Part shown: in pieces, positions 16,973-27,260 of the stretch
Numbering within the stretch: position 1 is the first letter of the stretch
Layout of the letters: each line of letters begins with the position of its first letter
Source: Lachnospiraceae bacterium
GTDB lineage: Bacteria; Bacillota; Clostridia; Lachnospirales; Lachnospiraceae
DNA length: 63,778 nt
Reading direction: 5' to 3'
Assembly (NCBI GenBank): GCA_017621075.1
Contig: JAGATV010000038.1
Location: forward strand, 1-63,778
Program-made: the position numbers and the translations under genes
The notes under the pieces: model-generated
Told to the model about the DNA's origin: nothing
Seen by the model: the letters and a program-made list of their open reading frames with translations, nothing else
Database searches by the model: none

Positions 16973-17629
16973 CTAAAACGGATAGACTCCAAATTGTTCA
17001 TAGTACTGCTCTGCGCTTTCATCCATCATCTTCCGAAACCTGGCATCCTCTACCTGATCTTTTACATATCTGTTTCCAGGAGCTGATATATATGCCAGGA
17101 AAACAAACATCAGAATCCCCGCTACCAGTCTGCTGATCTTTACTTTTTTTCCGGTCTGAACTGTTTTGCTTCTTTTCATGCTATAGATCCAACAAAATAG
17201 GCAACAACCGGTAATACCCAGTTTGATGGCAATGCAGACATACAATGTTTCCATATAACCCAAAATAGTCCAAATATCCATAACAAACGATATCAGTCCC
17301 GCAACATGATAAAAAGTAATGGCCCCCAGTGCAGTCATTATCTCTATACCGGCATACACCGCCCTTCGGCTTGATGTATTGCCCGATTTTCCTTCGCTAT
17401 AAAACTCTAAATATAAATAACGTTCAATGCACATATGGCAGCTCAATATGATAAGAATCGGCATACAAATTCCCCCACAAATAGCTGCCACATTCATGAT
17501 CTCCGGCATTTCGATGATATCTACCAATCCCCCAAGCACGAAGGATAGCAGATAAAGCGCTATAAAAGTACACAGCAACATTCGGGCTGTTTCAAAATCT
17601 TTTTTGGTATATTCATTTATCATTTTCAT
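16973..17629 (-). CDS. Multi-span membrane protein, tandem paralogue copy 2
   Basis: This 218-residue protein has about five hydrophobic segments (starting at 20-40). It shares YTKKDF, CIERYLYLEF and IYSMKRSK with copy 1 at 15918-16562. The C terminus is a soluble, acidic tail. GGGAG precedes the ATG closely. It follows the tex terminator; a weak promoter (TTGCCT, 17 bases, TATGAT) may lie at 17854-17882 but would read into that terminator. Function unknown. Confidence 0.7.
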   Translation of the reverse strand: MKMINEYTKKDFETARMLLCTFIALYLLSFVLGGLVDIIEMPEIMNVAAICGGICMPILIILSCHMCIERYLYLEFYSEGKSGNTSSRRAVYAGIEIMTALGAITFYHVAGLISFVMDIWTILGYMETLYVCIAIKLGITGCCLFCWIYSMKRSKTVQTGKKVKISRLVAGILMFVFLAYISAPGNRYVKDQVEDARFRKMMDESAEQYYEQFGVYPF

Positions 17630-17737
17630 TCTACTCCCAAAAATCAGGCTTCATAATACTACCATTAATGGCCCCATCTGCCATTCGCTCTTTTTCTGCT
17701 TCTAATACTGCATTTTTATCGCCTTCTGCTTCCCACA

Positions 17738-17779
17738 TAAAAAGGCTGCACAAATTACCATAAAAGTAATTGTGCAGCC
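17738..17779 (-). terminator. Terminator of tex
   Basis: GGCTGCACAA-TTAC and GTAATTGTGCAGCC form a long stem with one bulged base; on the minus strand it is followed by TTTTTATG. It lies about 130 bases after the tex stop. The 100 bases beyond it contain 34 open codons (FMWEAEGDKNAVLEAEKERM and on) that may be another gene remnant. Confidence 0.8.
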
Positions 17780-17905
17780 GAACCATCACAAAAGATACCT
17801 CAAGAGTGATCCTGATTCATGACTTCATGCTTTGCGTCCATCCATCACTGAATGTTTGCCCTTTTACAACTCTTATCATATTATACTTTTCTTAAAAAGG
17901 CAATT

Positions 17906-20257
17906 CTATTTTTTACCGATCTTCATGGTCAGGGAGATCCTCTTCTTGGGTACGTCCACCCCAAGTACCTGTACTTCTACAACATCCCCTACGCTGACAG
18001 CCTCCAAGGGATGCTTGATATACCGGTCGGTGATCTGGGAGATATGCACCAGACCGTCCTGGTGAACGCCGATGTCCACAAAAACTCCAAAGTCGATGAC
18101 ATTTCGCACTGTTCCCTTTAAGATCATGCCGGGCTTTAAATCCTTCATGTCCATCACATCGCTGCGAAGGATGGGCCTTGGCATATCGTCCCTGGGGTCA
18201 CGGGCCGGCTTCTCCAGTTCCTTTAAGATATCGGAAAGCGTGATCTCGCCGATCCCCAGTTCCTGAGCCAGCAGCTTCTTATTCTGAATGCGCTTTTCCA
18301 GACCGGACACTCTGCCGGAATCAGTAACATCAGTTATTGCAGCTTTTCCTGCATTATTTTCCAGTACCATGCCGCCCATGGCTGACGCAAGGGCTTTGCC
18401 CATGGCAGTGTTGGTGTTGCGGACTTGTATCTGCCTGCCTCTCTGCTCATTCCTGCCCTTTGCACCTGTTTTGCTGTCCCTGCCGGATGCTTTATCCGCT
18501 GCCGCTTTCTTCTGGGCCGCCTTCACATCCTCCATGGTAAGTCCCAGTTTGTCCAAAAGCTTCATGGCTGCCTCATAAGATTCCGGATGTACGCTGGTGG
18601 CATCCAGGGGATTGTCCCCGTCGGTGATCCGCAAAAATCCCGCACACTGTTCATAAGCCTTAGGACCCAGCTTTGCCACCTTAAGAAGCTGCTTTCTGTT
18701 GGTAAAGCGTCCGTTAGCCTCTCTGTATTCCACAATATTTTTGGCAATGGTCTTGTTGATGCCGGAGATATACTCAAGCAGGGAAACGGATGCGGTATTC
18801 AGATCCACTCCCACCTTATTTACACTGTCCTCCACCACGCCGTTCAAGGCATCGCTGAGCTTCTTCTGGTTCATGTCATGCTGATACTGCCCCACGCCGA
18901 TGGACTTGGGATCGATCTTTACCAGCTCGGCCAGAGGGTCCTGAAGCCTTCTTGCAATGGAGGCCGCGCTTCGCTGCCCCACATCAAAATTGGGAAATTC
19001 TTCTGTTGCAAGTTTGCTTGCAGAGTATACGGAAGCTCCCGCTTCATTGACGATCATATACTGGATCGGCCTATCCAGTTCCTTCAAAAGCTCCACGATA
19101 ACCTGCTCTGATTCCCTGGATGCAGTACCGTTTCCTACTGAAATTAAATCTACATTATATTTTTTAATGATTCTTTTCAACTCTGCTTTGGACTCTTCCA
19201 CCTTGTTCTGGGGAGCGGTGGGATAGATGACCTTGGTATCCAGAACCTTTCCGGTGGCGTCCACCACTGCCAGCTTACAGCCGGTGCGGAACGCAGGGTC
19301 CCAGCCCAGCACCACTTTGCCTGCAATGGGCGGCTGCAGCAATAGCTGTTCTAAGTTCTTGCCAAATACGGTGATGGCACCGTCCTCCGCCTTCTCTGTA
19401 AGGTCATTGCGGATCTCCCTTTCAATAGCAGGTGCTATTAAACGGTTGTAGCTGTCTGCAACGGCATCCTTTAGAAGCGGTGTAGTATAAGGATTGTCCG
19501 AGGTAAGGTTCTGCTTTTCCAGATACATCAGGATGCGTTCCACCGGTGCAGTCACCTTCACGGTCAGTACCTTCTCCGCCTCACCGCGGTTTAAGGCCAA
19601 CACCCTGTGTCCTGCGATTTTCTTTACCGGCTCTTCAAACTGATAATACATCTCGTACACGCTCTCTGCCTTTTCATCCTTGGCAGTGCTTGTAATGATC
19701 CCTTCTTCTACAGTAGCGTTTCTGATGTAAGTCCTGTGATCCGCATTGTCGGAAATCCCCTCCGCAATGATATCCAGAGCACCCTGAATAGCTTCTTTTG
19801 CATCAGCCACTCCCTTTTCTTCCGAAATATAGTTTGCAGCCTCTTCCTCCACAGGCACCTTGGCATCCTGGGCAAGGATGAACTCTGCCAGACCTGCAAG
19901 TCCCTTCTCTTTTGCCACACTGGCGCGGGTCTTCTTCTTGGGACGGTAAGGACGGTAGAGATCCTCCACTGTTACCAGGGTTGTGGCAGCCAGGATCTTT
20001 TCCTTCAATTCCTCTGTCAGTTGTCCCTGTTCCTCGATACTTTTCAGTACCTGTTCCTTCTTATCTTCCAGGTTCCTCAGATACGTCAGACGTTCCTCCA
20101 GATTTCTGAGCTGTTCGTCATTCAAAGAGCCTGTGGCCTCCTTGCGGTATCTGGAAATAAAAGGGATGGTATTTCCCTCATCGATCAGTTTTACGGCGGC
20201 TTCCACCTGCCATTTTTCCACCTTCAGTTCTTCCTTTATGGCTTGTAAGATATCCAT
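17906..20257 (-). CDS. tex: Tex family RNA-binding transcription accessory protein
   Basis: Tex is a conserved cytoplasmic nucleic acid-binding protein linked to transcription and, in recent work on the family, to rescue of stalled complexes. The 783-residue protein has the N-terminal Tex helical domain with FISRYRKEATGSLND, the YqgF-like domain (GWDPAFRTGCKLAVVD), the helix-hairpin-helix region (LEYISGINKTIAKNIVEYRE) and a C-terminal S1 domain (LKPGMILKGTVRNVIDFGVF). A basic, low-complexity insert (about residues 590-660) before the S1 domain makes it a little longer than usual. Monocistronic, with its own promoter and terminator. Confidence 0.95.
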   Translation of the reverse strand: MDILQAIKEELKVEKWQVEAAVKLIDEGNTIPFISRYRKEATGSLNDEQLRNLEERLTYLRNLEDKKEQVLKSIEEQGQLTEELKEKILAATTLVTVEDLYRPYRPKKKTRASVAKEKGLAGLAEFILAQDAKVPVEEEAANYISEEKGVADAKEAIQGALDIIAEGISDNADHRTYIRNATVEEGIITSTAKDEKAESVYEMYYQFEEPVKKIAGHRVLALNRGEAEKVLTVKVTAPVERILMYLEKQNLTSDNPYTTPLLKDAVADSYNRLIAPAIEREIRNDLTEKAEDGAITVFGKNLEQLLLQPPIAGKVVLGWDPAFRTGCKLAVVDATGKVLDTKVIYPTAPQNKVEESKAELKRIIKKYNVDLISVGNGTASRESEQVIVELLKELDRPIQYMIVNEAGASVYSASKLATEEFPNFDVGQRSAASIARRLQDPLAELVKIDPKSIGVGQYQHDMNQKKLSDALNGVVEDSVNKVGVDLNTASVSLLEYISGINKTIAKNIVEYREANGRFTNRKQLLKVAKLGPKAYEQCAGFLRITDGDNPLDATSVHPESYEAAMKLLDKLGLTMEDVKAAQKKAAADKASGRDSKTGAKGRNEQRGRQIQVRNTNTAMGKALASAMGGMVLENNAGKAAITDVTDSGRVSGLEKRIQNKKLLAQELGIGEITLSDILKELEKPARDPRDDMPRPILRSDVMDMKDLKPGMILKGTVRNVIDFGVFVDIGVHQDGLVHISQITDRYIKHPLEAVSVGDVVEVQVLGVDVPKKRISLTMKIGKK

Positions 20258-20336
20258 ATATCATGCACCTTTCCTCTGTCATTTTCCCTGCCGCGCCAAA
20301 ATCTGCGACGGCACCGGTACGGCAATGCCTTTTTCA

Positions 20337-20366
20337 ATTATAACAGAAACTCCCCTGAAATTTCAA
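20337..20366 (-). promoter_or_regulatory. Promoter of tex
   Basis: Minus strand: -35 TTGAAA (20366-20361), 18-base spacer, -10 TATAAT (20342-20337). The predicted start is about 75 bases before the tex ATG. Confidence 0.7.
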
Positions 20367-20379
20367 TCTTTTGATATTG

Positions 20380-20408
20380 TTGCAGATTTCTGCAAAAAGT
20401 GATACATT
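20380..20408 (+). promoter_or_regulatory. Promoter of the small three-gene operon
   Basis: Plus strand: -35 TTGCAG (20380-20385), 17-base spacer, -10 TACATT (20403-20408). It is divergent from the tex promoter, leaving the two -35 boxes about 14 bases apart. Confidence 0.55.
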
Positions 20409-20451
20409 ATAGATAAGAATATCAATGACTGCCAGTTAAGGAGTGTGGAAC

Positions 20452-20913
20452 ATGGATTACAATCAAAATGAACAGAATAACCGGTATGTGTCCTCCAACC
20501 GACCTACCGACCCCAATATGCCTAATTACCCGCAGACTCCCGATTGGGGAACTCCCCCCTCTTCCGGGCAGAATGCAAACAGTACCTTCCCCCTGATCTC
20601 CATGATCCTGGGGATCGCATCCATCGTAATGTGCTGTACCGGCGTTCTCTCCATCCCGCTGGCTTCCATCAGCATCATCCTGGCAGTGCTCAGCACCCGC
20701 AAAGGAAAGTCCATGTCCGGCATGAGTATTGCCGGTATCTGTACATCCATTTTTGGCATGTTCTTTGGACTGATCTTCTTAATTTATATGATCTTCTGTG
20801 TCGCCCTGGTGGAAGTCCCGGAGCTTCGTTCCACAATGGACCCTCTGTATGAGCAGGCCTACGGCATGACATTTGAAGAGTACATGGAGTATATGGGGAC
20901 CCCTTTAGACTAG
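20452..20913 (+). CDS. DUF4190-like small membrane protein
   Basis: A protein of about 153 residues with a hydrophilic Asn/Pro-rich N terminus (about 1-45), then two hydrophobic segments separated by STRKGKSMSGMS, and an acidic C terminus (MTFEEYMEYMG). The Gly-rich paired membrane segments with a short basic loop fit DUF4190-like proteins of unknown function. The ATG at 20452 has AAGGAG 8 bases upstream; a GTG at 20443 is also in frame. First gene of a plus-strand group of three. Confidence 0.65.
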   Translation: MDYNQNEQNNRYVSSNRPTDPNMPNYPQTPDWGTPPSSGQNANSTFPLISMILGIASIVMCCTGVLSIPLASISIILAVLSTRKGKSMSGMSIAGICTSIFGMFFGLIFLIYMIFCVALVEVPELRSTMDPLYEQAYGMTFEEYMEYMGTPLD

Positions 20914-20926
20914 AAAGGAGTGTAAA

Positions 20927-21373
20927 ATGGCATACATGACTTCTTTGGGAAGCATCCCTTCCTCTTATCAAAGTGCCCTGTACGGGACAGACTTAGGTCC
21001 GGGCAAGTCACCGGAAGATACCGAGTGCCAGACCTGCAAGCGCCGCAAGTATCAGGACGGTTCCAATGAACAGGTTTCTTTCAAGAGTCCTGCCCATATA
21101 TCCCCTGAGAGTTCAGGAGCTGCCGTCCGTGCCCATGAGCAGGAACATGTCACCAATGCTTATGCAAAAGCTGCCAAGGGCGGCGGCAAAGTGATCTCTG
21201 CCTCCGTGTCCATACGGACTGCGATCTGCCCGGAATGCGGACGCTCTTATGTGTCCGGCGGCACCACCAGCACCCAGATCAAATATTATAACGAAGAGAA
21301 CCCTTACCAAAAGGCTCTCAAGACCACAGACCATTCAAAATACGCCGGCATGAACACCGACTATGCCGTATAA
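20927..21373 (+). CDS. HEQEH-motif protein, SprA-related putative metalloprotease
   Basis: This 148-residue protein has AHEQEHV near residue 65, an HExxH-like zinc-binding sequence, preceded by CQTCKRRKYQDGS (about 32-44) and followed by a second cysteine pair in ICPECGRSYVSGG. This arrangement matches SprA-related putative metalloproteases, whose activity is not established. No signal peptide or membrane segment. It lies 13 bases after the small membrane protein gene and 12 before the DUF975 gene. Confidence 0.65.
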   Translation: MAYMTSLGSIPSSYQSALYGTDLGPGKSPEDTECQTCKRRKYQDGSNEQVSFKSPAHISPESSGAAVRAHEQEHVTNAYAKAAKGGGKVISASVSIRTAICPECGRSYVSGGTTSTQIKYYNEENPYQKALKTTDHSKYAGMNTDYAV

Positions 21374-21385
21374 GGAGATATTTCT

Positions 21386-22141
21386 ATGAATCGTTACCTA
21401 TCCAGCTCTGATCTGAAAGATAAAGCCAAAGGGCTTTTGACCGGAAAATACGGAACCTCTGCCCTGACTGTCTTTGTATTGTTCCTCATTGTCTTTTTAC
21501 TGGCTTTTATCGTAGAACTGCCCGTTGCATTGTTTTTTACCCTGCTAAACGGTGAAGAAACCACATTAAGCTATGTGGTCACGGACTATGTGATCACCGG
21601 TGCATTCTCCATCCTGGCAGGGGTCCTGGATGCAGGCCTTGCACTGTTCTTCTTGAACATTGCCTGCGGAAAGCCTTGCGGCGTATCGGATCTGTTCTAC
21701 TGCTTCAAAGGAAATTTTGGAAAGTGCCTGCTGATCTCAGGGGCAGTAAACCTTCCGGAACTGGTCTGCATGTGCCCTTACGAAATCCTCTCTTTCCTGT
21801 TTGATAACACGGATAATCTGGCCTTGGGCCTGGCCGCCATTCTTTTGGGCATTCTGGGTCTGGTGATCTATATTCCCATTACTTTAGGCTTATCCATGTC
21901 TTATTATCTGTTGCTGGATTTCCCCGGCCGCAGCGTAAAGGATATCCTGAAAATGAGCCTGAAGCTCATGAAGGGGCACAAGGGACGCCTATTCTACATC
22001 GAATGCAGCTTCATTCCTCTTGCTATCCTTCTGGTGCTTTCCTTAGGCGTCGGTTTCTTCTGGATAACCCCATACATGAACATGGTGTATGCACTGTTCT
22101 TCTTAGACCTGATGGAAAACAGGCAGGCTCACCCTTTCTAA
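21386..22141 (+). CDS. DUF975-like multi-span membrane protein
   Basis: A 251-residue membrane protein with about five hydrophobic segments. The N terminus SSSDLKDKAKGLLTGKYGTSAL and the later MSYYLLLDFPGRSVKDILKMSLKLMKGHKGRLF are characteristic of the DUF975 family of unknown function, widespread in Firmicutes. GGAGATATTTCT precedes the ATG. Last gene of the group; a terminator follows. Confidence 0.75.
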   Translation: MNRYLSSSDLKDKAKGLLTGKYGTSALTVFVLFLIVFLLAFIVELPVALFFTLLNGEETTLSYVVTDYVITGAFSILAGVLDAGLALFFLNIACGKPCGVSDLFYCFKGNFGKCLLISGAVNLPELVCMCPYEILSFLFDNTDNLALGLAAILLGILGLVIYIPITLGLSMSYYLLLDFPGRSVKDILKMSLKLMKGHKGRLFYIECSFIPLAILLVLSLGVGFFWITPYMNMVYALFFLDLMENRQAHPF

Positions 22142-22164
22142 TTTTTCTAAAATAGCGACATTAC

Positions 22165-22196
22165 AAAAGCGCCTCACTCTATGTGAGACGCTTTTT
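22165..22196. terminator. Bidirectional terminator between DUF975 gene and prfB
   Basis: AAAGCGCCTCAC and GTGAGACGCTTT pair with one mismatch around TCTAT, with T residues on one side and A residues on the other. It serves the plus-strand group and the minus-strand secA-prfB pair that converge here. Confidence 0.8.
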
Positions 22197-22223
22197 GATT
22201 GCCTTATCTGTTCTGCGAAAAGA

Positions 22224-23346
22224 TTACTTTGCTCCCTTCCCGGACACGCTGATCCATTTCAGATAGCCGTTGATGAAAGGATCTAACCCTCCGTCCAGCA
22301 CCGCATCCACATTCCCGGACTCCACATCCGTCCTATGGTCCTTGACCATGGTATAAGGCTGCAGCACATAGGACCTGATCTGGTTGCCCCAGCCGATATC
22401 CTTGATCTCTCCACGAATATCGGACAACTTCTCCACATTGGCCTCCTGCTTTAACAAAAACAGCTTTGCCTTCAGCATCTGCATGGCCTTATCCTTATTT
22501 TGGAACTGGCTGCGTTCATTCTGGCACTGTACCACCGTTCCCGTAGGGATATGGGTGATACGCACCGCCGAAGAGGTCTTATTGATATGCTGACCGCCAG
22601 CACCGCTGCTTCGGTAAGTGTCGATGCGAAGATCCTTTTCATCGATCTCCACATCCAAATCTTCCTCAATATCCGGCATCACATCCAGGGATACAAAGGA
22701 GGTCTGGCGTTTCCCCTGGGCATTGAAGGGTGAGATCCGCACCAGGCGGTGTACGCCCTTCTCTGATTTCAGATAACCGTAGGCGTTTGTGCCGTTGATC
22801 TGGAATGTAACAGACTTGATGCCCGCCTCATCACCGTCCAGATAATCCAGCACCTCCACGGCAAATCCCTTCCGCTCTGCCCATCTGGTATACATGCGGT
22901 AAAGCATGCTGCACCAGTCACAGCTCTCCGTACCTCCGGCACCTGCATTCAGTCTGAGGATGGCATTATTCCTGTCATACTCCCCACAGAGCAGGGTCCC
23001 GATCCGAAGCTCCTCAAATTCCTTTTCAAACTCATCCAGTTCGCCCCGGATCTCCGGGATCATGGATGCGTCATTTTCCTCATATCCCATTTCAATGAGA
23101 GTAAGGATATCCTCATACTGGGTGGCAAGCTTATCACATACACCCACAGTATCTTTCAAATTTTTTAATTCCTTCATCTTCTGGTTGGAGCGGTCGGGAT
23201 CATCCCAGAAACCGGGAGCCTCCATCTCCATTTCCAGCTCTTCGATCCTCTTTGCCTTGCCTGCAAGGTCAAAGTGAATCCCTCACTTCCGCTAATGGTG
23301 TCTCATAACCTAAGATCTCTGTCTTCATCTGATCCAATTCTACCAA
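22224..23346 (-). CDS. prfB: Peptide chain release factor 2, with programmed +1 frameshift
   Basis: RF2 recognises UGA and UAA stop codons and triggers peptide release. The main reading frame (335 residues from 23231) holds the tripeptide anticodon SPF in RISPFNAQGK and the catalytic GGQ in AGGQHINKTSS. The first 25 codons are in another frame, from TTG at 23346, VELDQMKTEILGYETP to DSL, and meet the second at CTT TGA C (23274-23268), the classical autoregulatory site. An internal SD-like AGGG is placed 6 bases before CTT. The combined protein is about 373 residues. The TTG start has GAGGGTGA upstream; GTG at 23355 is an alternative. Cotranscribed with secA (30-base gap). Confidence 0.94.
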
Positions 23347-23376
23347 AAACGTCACCCTCTTTCTGTTTTTATCTTT

Positions 23377-25944
23377 CTATGCCTTACGCCCGCAGCACTG
23401 TTTATATTTCTTGCCACTTCCGCAGGGACAGGGGTCATTGGGATAAACCTTCGCATTATCCCTCTTTACGGGAGCCTTGGCCACGGTATCATCCTTGTTG
23501 GTGCCTGTCACCTTGGCTACCTGTTCCCGTTCCACCTTCTGCTCCACTTTGATGTGCATCAAAAGTCTCACGGTCTCTTCCCGGATATTCTGGGACATCT
23601 CATCGAACATCTCATATCCGCTCATCTTGTACTCTACCAGAGGATCCTTCTGACCATAAGCCTGCAATCCTACGCCCTGGCGAAGCTGTTCCATGTCGTC
23701 GATATGATCCATCCACTTGCGGTCAATGACCTTCAACAGGATCACTCTCTCCAGCTCGCGGATCTGCTCCGGATCGGGGAACTCAGCTTCCTTGCTCTCA
23801 TACAGCTTTACAGCCTCTTCCTTCAGCTGCTGCTTTAAGCTGTTCTTCTTGGCCTTCTGCACCCGTTCTGCCGTCACGGGACTTAAGGGGATGGTGGGGA
23901 GCAAAAGCGTGTTCAGCTCATTGAAATCCCAGTCGCTTACGGCAGCATCATCGTTGATGCTGATATCCACACAGTTTTCCGTAATATCGGTGATCATCTT
24001 GTAGATGTAATCCCGCATACTCTCACCGTTTAAAACCTTGCGGCGCTCCTCATAGATGATCTCACGCTGCTCGCTCATGACACGGTCATATTCCAACAGA
24101 TTCTTACGGATACCGAAGTTGTTGTTCTCGATCTTCTTCTGGGCAGACTCGATGGCATTGGTTAACGCCTTATGCTCGATCTCCTGTCCCTCCGGGATTC
24201 CCAGTGCATTGAACATGCTGATCAGCCTCTCGGAGCCGAACAGTCTCATCAGATCGTCCTGCAGGGAAATATAGAATTTGGATTCGCCGGGATCTCCCTG
24301 ACGTCCGGAACGTCCGCGCAGCTGGTTGTCGATACGTCTGGATTCATGCCGCTCGGTGCCGATGATCTTTAAGCCTCCGGCTGCCCTTGCCTCCTCGTCC
24401 AGCTTGATATCCGTACCACGGCCTGCCATATTGGTGGCAATGGTAACCGCACCATGTACACCTGCATCGGCTACGATTTCCGCTTCCAGCTCATGGAACT
24501 TTGCATTCAGGACCTTGTGCTGGATTCCCCGCTTGGTCAGAAGCCTGCTGATCTCCTCACTGGCCTCAATGGTGATGGTGCCTACCAGCACAGGCTGCCC
24601 CTTGGCATGGGCTTCCTCCACTGCCTTCACGATCGCAGACAGCTTCTCGGCCTTGGTCTTGTAAACAGCATCCTGCAGATCCAAACGGGCCACCGGCTTG
24701 TTGGTGGGGATCTCGATAACATCCATGCCGTAGATCTCCCTAAACTCCGATTCCTCCGTCAGCGCCGTACCGGTCATACCGCACTTTTTCTCAAATAAGT
24801 TGAAGAAGTTCTGGAAGGTAATGGAGGCCAGCGTCTTGCTCTCCCGCTTTACCTTTACATGTTCCTTTGCCTCGATGGCCTGATGGAGTCCGTCGGAATA
24901 ACGGCGTCCCGGCATGATACGGCCGGTGAATTCATCCACGATCAGCACCTGGTCATCCTTCACCACATAGTCCTGGTCACGGAACATCAGGTTGTGGGCC
25001 CGCAGTGCCAGGATGATATTGTGCTGGATCTCCAGGTTCTCAGGGTCTGCAAAGTTCTCGATATGGAAGAAATTCTCAACCTTTTTTATGCCCTCCTCTG
25101 TCAGGTTGATGACCTTATCCTTCTCATTTACAATGAAGTCTCCGGTCTCCTCCTGGACGATGCCCATGATGGCATCCATCTTGGAAAGCTCCTGCATATC
25201 CTCGCCGCGCTTCATCTGTCGTGCCAGCAGATCACACATTTCATAAAGAGCCGTGGACTTGCCGCTCTGTCCGGAAATGATCAGGGGTGTACGGGCTTCA
25301 TCGATCAGCACAGAGTCCACCTCATCGATGATGGCATAGTGCAGGTCCCTGAGCACCAACTGCTCTTTGTAGATCACCATATTGTCACGCAGATAGTCAA
25401 ATCCCAGTTCATTATTGGTGACATAAGTAATATCACAGCGGTAAGCTTCCTGCCTCTCCTCGGAAGTCATGCTGTTCAATACCACGCCTACCTTGAGTCC
25501 CAAAAACTCATGTACCTGGCCCATCCATTCAGCGTCACGCTTTGCCAGATAGTCATTGACAGTGACCACATGTACACCCTTGCCCTCCAGTGCATTCAGA
25601 TAAGCAGGGAGGGTGGACACCAGGGTCTTACCTTCACCGGTACGCATCTCAGCGATACGCCCCTGATGCAGGATGATGCCGCCAATCAGCTGTACACGGT
25701 AATGCTCCATATTCAGCACGCGCTTTGCCGCCTCGCGCACCGTTGCAAAAGCCTCCGGCAGCAGATCGTCCAGTGTCTCTCCCTCTGCCAGACGTTTCTT
25801 ATATTCTGTTGTCTTGGCACGCAGTTCTTCATCGGACAGTGCCTGCATGGTCGGACGCAGCGCTTCGATCTTGTCCACCAACGGCGTGATGCGCTTCAGT
25901 TCCCTTGAGCTGTGCGTACCAAAAATCTTCTCTACCACTTTCAT
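23377..25944 (-). CDS. secA: Preprotein translocase ATPase SecA
   Basis: SecA drives proteins through the SecYEG channel. The 855-residue protein has Walker A MRTGEGKT (100-107), Walker [13 protein letters not shown], helicase motifs GRGTDIKL and [10 protein letters not shown], and a C-terminal zinc-binding SEC-C tail ([13 protein letters not shown]). Length is normal for the family. First gene of the secA-prfB unit with a promoter at 26007-26035. Confidence 0.98.
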   Translation of the reverse strand: MKVVEKIFGTHSSRELKRITPLVDKIEALRPTMQALSDEELRAKTTEYKKRLAEGETLDDLLPEAFATVREAAKRVLNMEHYRVQLIGGIILHQGRIAEMRTGEGKTLVSTLPAYLNALEGKGVHVVTVNDYLAKRDAEWMGQVHEFLGLKVGVVLNSMTSEERQEAYRCDITYVTNNELGFDYLRDNMVIYKEQLVLRDLHYAIIDEVDSVLIDEARTPLIISGQSGKSTALYEMCDLLARQMKRGEDMQELSKMDAIMGIVQEETGDFIVNEKDKVINLTEEGIKKVENFFHIENFADPENLEIQHNIILALRAHNLMFRDQDYVVKDDQVLIVDEFTGRIMPGRRYSDGLHQAIEAKEHVKVKRESKTLASITFQNFFNLFEKKCGMTGTALTEESEFREIYGMDVIEIPTNKPVARLDLQDAVYKTKAEKLSAIVKAVEEAHAKGQPVLVGTITIEASEEISRLLTKRGIQHKVLNAKFHELEAEIVADAGVHGAVTIATNMAGRGTDIKLDEEARAAGGLKIIGTERHESRRIDNQLRGRSGRQGDPGESKFYISLQDDLMRLFGSERLISMFNALGIPEGQEIEHKALTNAIESAQKKIENNNFGIRKNLLEYDRVMSEQREIIYEERRKVLNGESMRDYIYKMITDITENCVDISINDDAAVSDWDFNELNTLLLPTIPLSPVTAERVQKAKKNSLKQQLKEEAVKLYESKEAEFPDPEQIRELERVILLKVIDRKWMDHIDDMEQLRQGVGLQAYGQKDPLVEYKMSGYEMFDEMSQNIREETVRLLMHIKVEQKVEREQVAKVTGTNKDDTVAKAPVKRDNAKVYPNDPCPCGSGKKYKQCCGRKA

Positions 25945-26006
25945 TTTTTAAGTCATACCTTTCTGCGGCCTGCTGACTGGAATATAACGCAGACACTTTA
26001 CAATAC

Positions 26007-26035
26007 ATTGTAACAGATTTGGACCCTGGTTTCAA
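26007..26035 (-). promoter_or_regulatory. Promoter of secA-prfB
   Basis: Minus strand: -35 TTGAAA (26035-26030), 17-base spacer, -10 TACAAT (26012-26007). Predicted start about 55 bases before the secA ATG. Confidence 0.7.
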
Positions 26036-26158
26036 CACCTGCCGGCCTCCAACTCATTAACATTTTGTTAAGTCTTTGTTTCCTTTTTCGACAATTTATG
26101 GTAAAATGATGCTATTGTAAGAACTGATAACCTTTTGTAAATGAATTAGGGCAAAATT

Positions 26159-27241
26159 ATGAAGAGATTATCCACCCTGCAACTGATTCCCGGCATGATA
26201 GTGGCCGAAAATATCTTAACTTATGACCACCAGCTGGTCTTGTCAAAAGGTACCGTCCTGACGGATAAGACCATTACCCGACTGGATCTGTATGGCATTC
26301 TGACCATTTATGTAGAGGATTCCACGCCCGCTCCTTCCGGGGCCCCTGCAAGTGCCATGGAACAACCCTCCTATTCCGAACGTGTCATAAACTCTCCCGA
26401 GTTCAAGCGTTTTCGCAAGGAATACCAGAAAGGCCTGGAGAGCCTGAAGGACACCATCAACAACGTGGTCCGGCGCAACATGAAACTGGATGTACCTGCC
26501 CTTCTCCAAAACTGCCTCGATATCATTGCCGGAAGCAGAGGCCAGATCGGTATTATCGATATGCTTTGGAATATGAGGGAATATGACGATTCCACCTTTG
26601 CACACTGCATGAACGTGGCATTGATCAGCAACATCTTCACCACCTGGCTCAAATGGCCAAAGGAAGATGTGGAGATGGCTACCGCCTGCGGTCTGCTCCA
26701 TGATATCGGAAAGCTCTCTGTTCCTTATGCGATCCTTACCAAGCCCGGCAAACTCTCCGCAGAGGAATACGAGCAGATCAAGCGCCACCCCATATCCGGC
26801 TATCAGATGCTCTTAGCCCACAACGTGGATGAACATATCCTCTATGCCGCCCTGATGCACCATGAACGAAATGACGGCACCGGTTATCCCATGCACCTCA
26901 CCGGAAAACAGATCGACCGATTTGCACGGGTGATTGCCATTGCCGATGTGTATGATGCCATGACTTCTTCCAGAGTTTACCGCGGTCCCCTGTGCCCTTT
27001 CCGCGTCATCGAGATCTTTGAGGCGGAAGGTTTTCAGAAATATGATGTGGAATATCTGCTGCCCTTTTTGGAAAATGTAGTGAATACTTATATCCGCAAC
27101 CGTTGTCTCCTAAGTGACGGCCGGGCCGGGGATATCATCTATGTCAATAAATCCAAGCTCTCCCGCCCTATTGTCCAATGCGGTACGGAATATGTGAATC
27201 TGTCGGAATGCCCCGACCTTGCCATCACCAGACTTTTATAA
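26159..27241 (+). CDS. HD-GYP domain protein, probable cyclic-di-GMP phosphodiesterase
   Basis: This 360-residue cytoplasmic protein starts with a beta-rich domain (residues 1-55; LQLIPGMIVAENI is common before HD-GYP domains). The HD-GYP domain follows from about 140, with His181-Asp182 in HDIGKL and the signature HHERNDGTGYP at 234-244. HD-GYP enzymes hydrolyse c-di-GMP to pGpG or GMP. No receiver or sensor domain is present, so input must come through the N-terminal part. The promoter is not clear; a weak TAAAAT lies at 26102-26107. The next gene, a pectinesterase, starts 19 bases after the stop, suggesting cotranscription. Confidence 0.85.
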   Translation: MKRLSTLQLIPGMIVAENILTYDHQLVLSKGTVLTDKTITRLDLYGILTIYVEDSTPAPSGAPASAMEQPSYSERVINSPEFKRFRKEYQKGLESLKDTINNVVRRNMKLDVPALLQNCLDIIAGSRGQIGIIDMLWNMREYDDSTFAHCMNVALISNIFTTWLKWPKEDVEMATACGLLHDIGKLSVPYAILTKPGKLSAEEYEQIKRHPISGYQMLLAHNVDEHILYAALMHHERNDGTGYPMHLTGKQIDRFARVIAIADVYDAMTSSRVYRGPLCPFRVIEIFEAEGFQKYDVEYLLPFLENVVNTYIRNRCLLSDGRAGDIIYVNKSKLSRPIVQCGTEYVNLSECPDLAITRLL

Positions 27242-27260
27242 AGAAAGAAGGTTCTACGCC

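Noticed and set aside
17854-17882. Promoter after tex for the small membrane genes
   Set aside because: The match is weak and transcripts would meet the tex terminator at once, so I give it no separate entry.
22224-23346. prfB as a broken gene
   Set aside because: The frame change falls at the known CTT TGA C programmed site and all catalytic motifs are intact.
24859-25908. Open frame of 349 codons opposite secA
   Set aside because: It lies fully antisense to a well-supported secA gene and has no family features.
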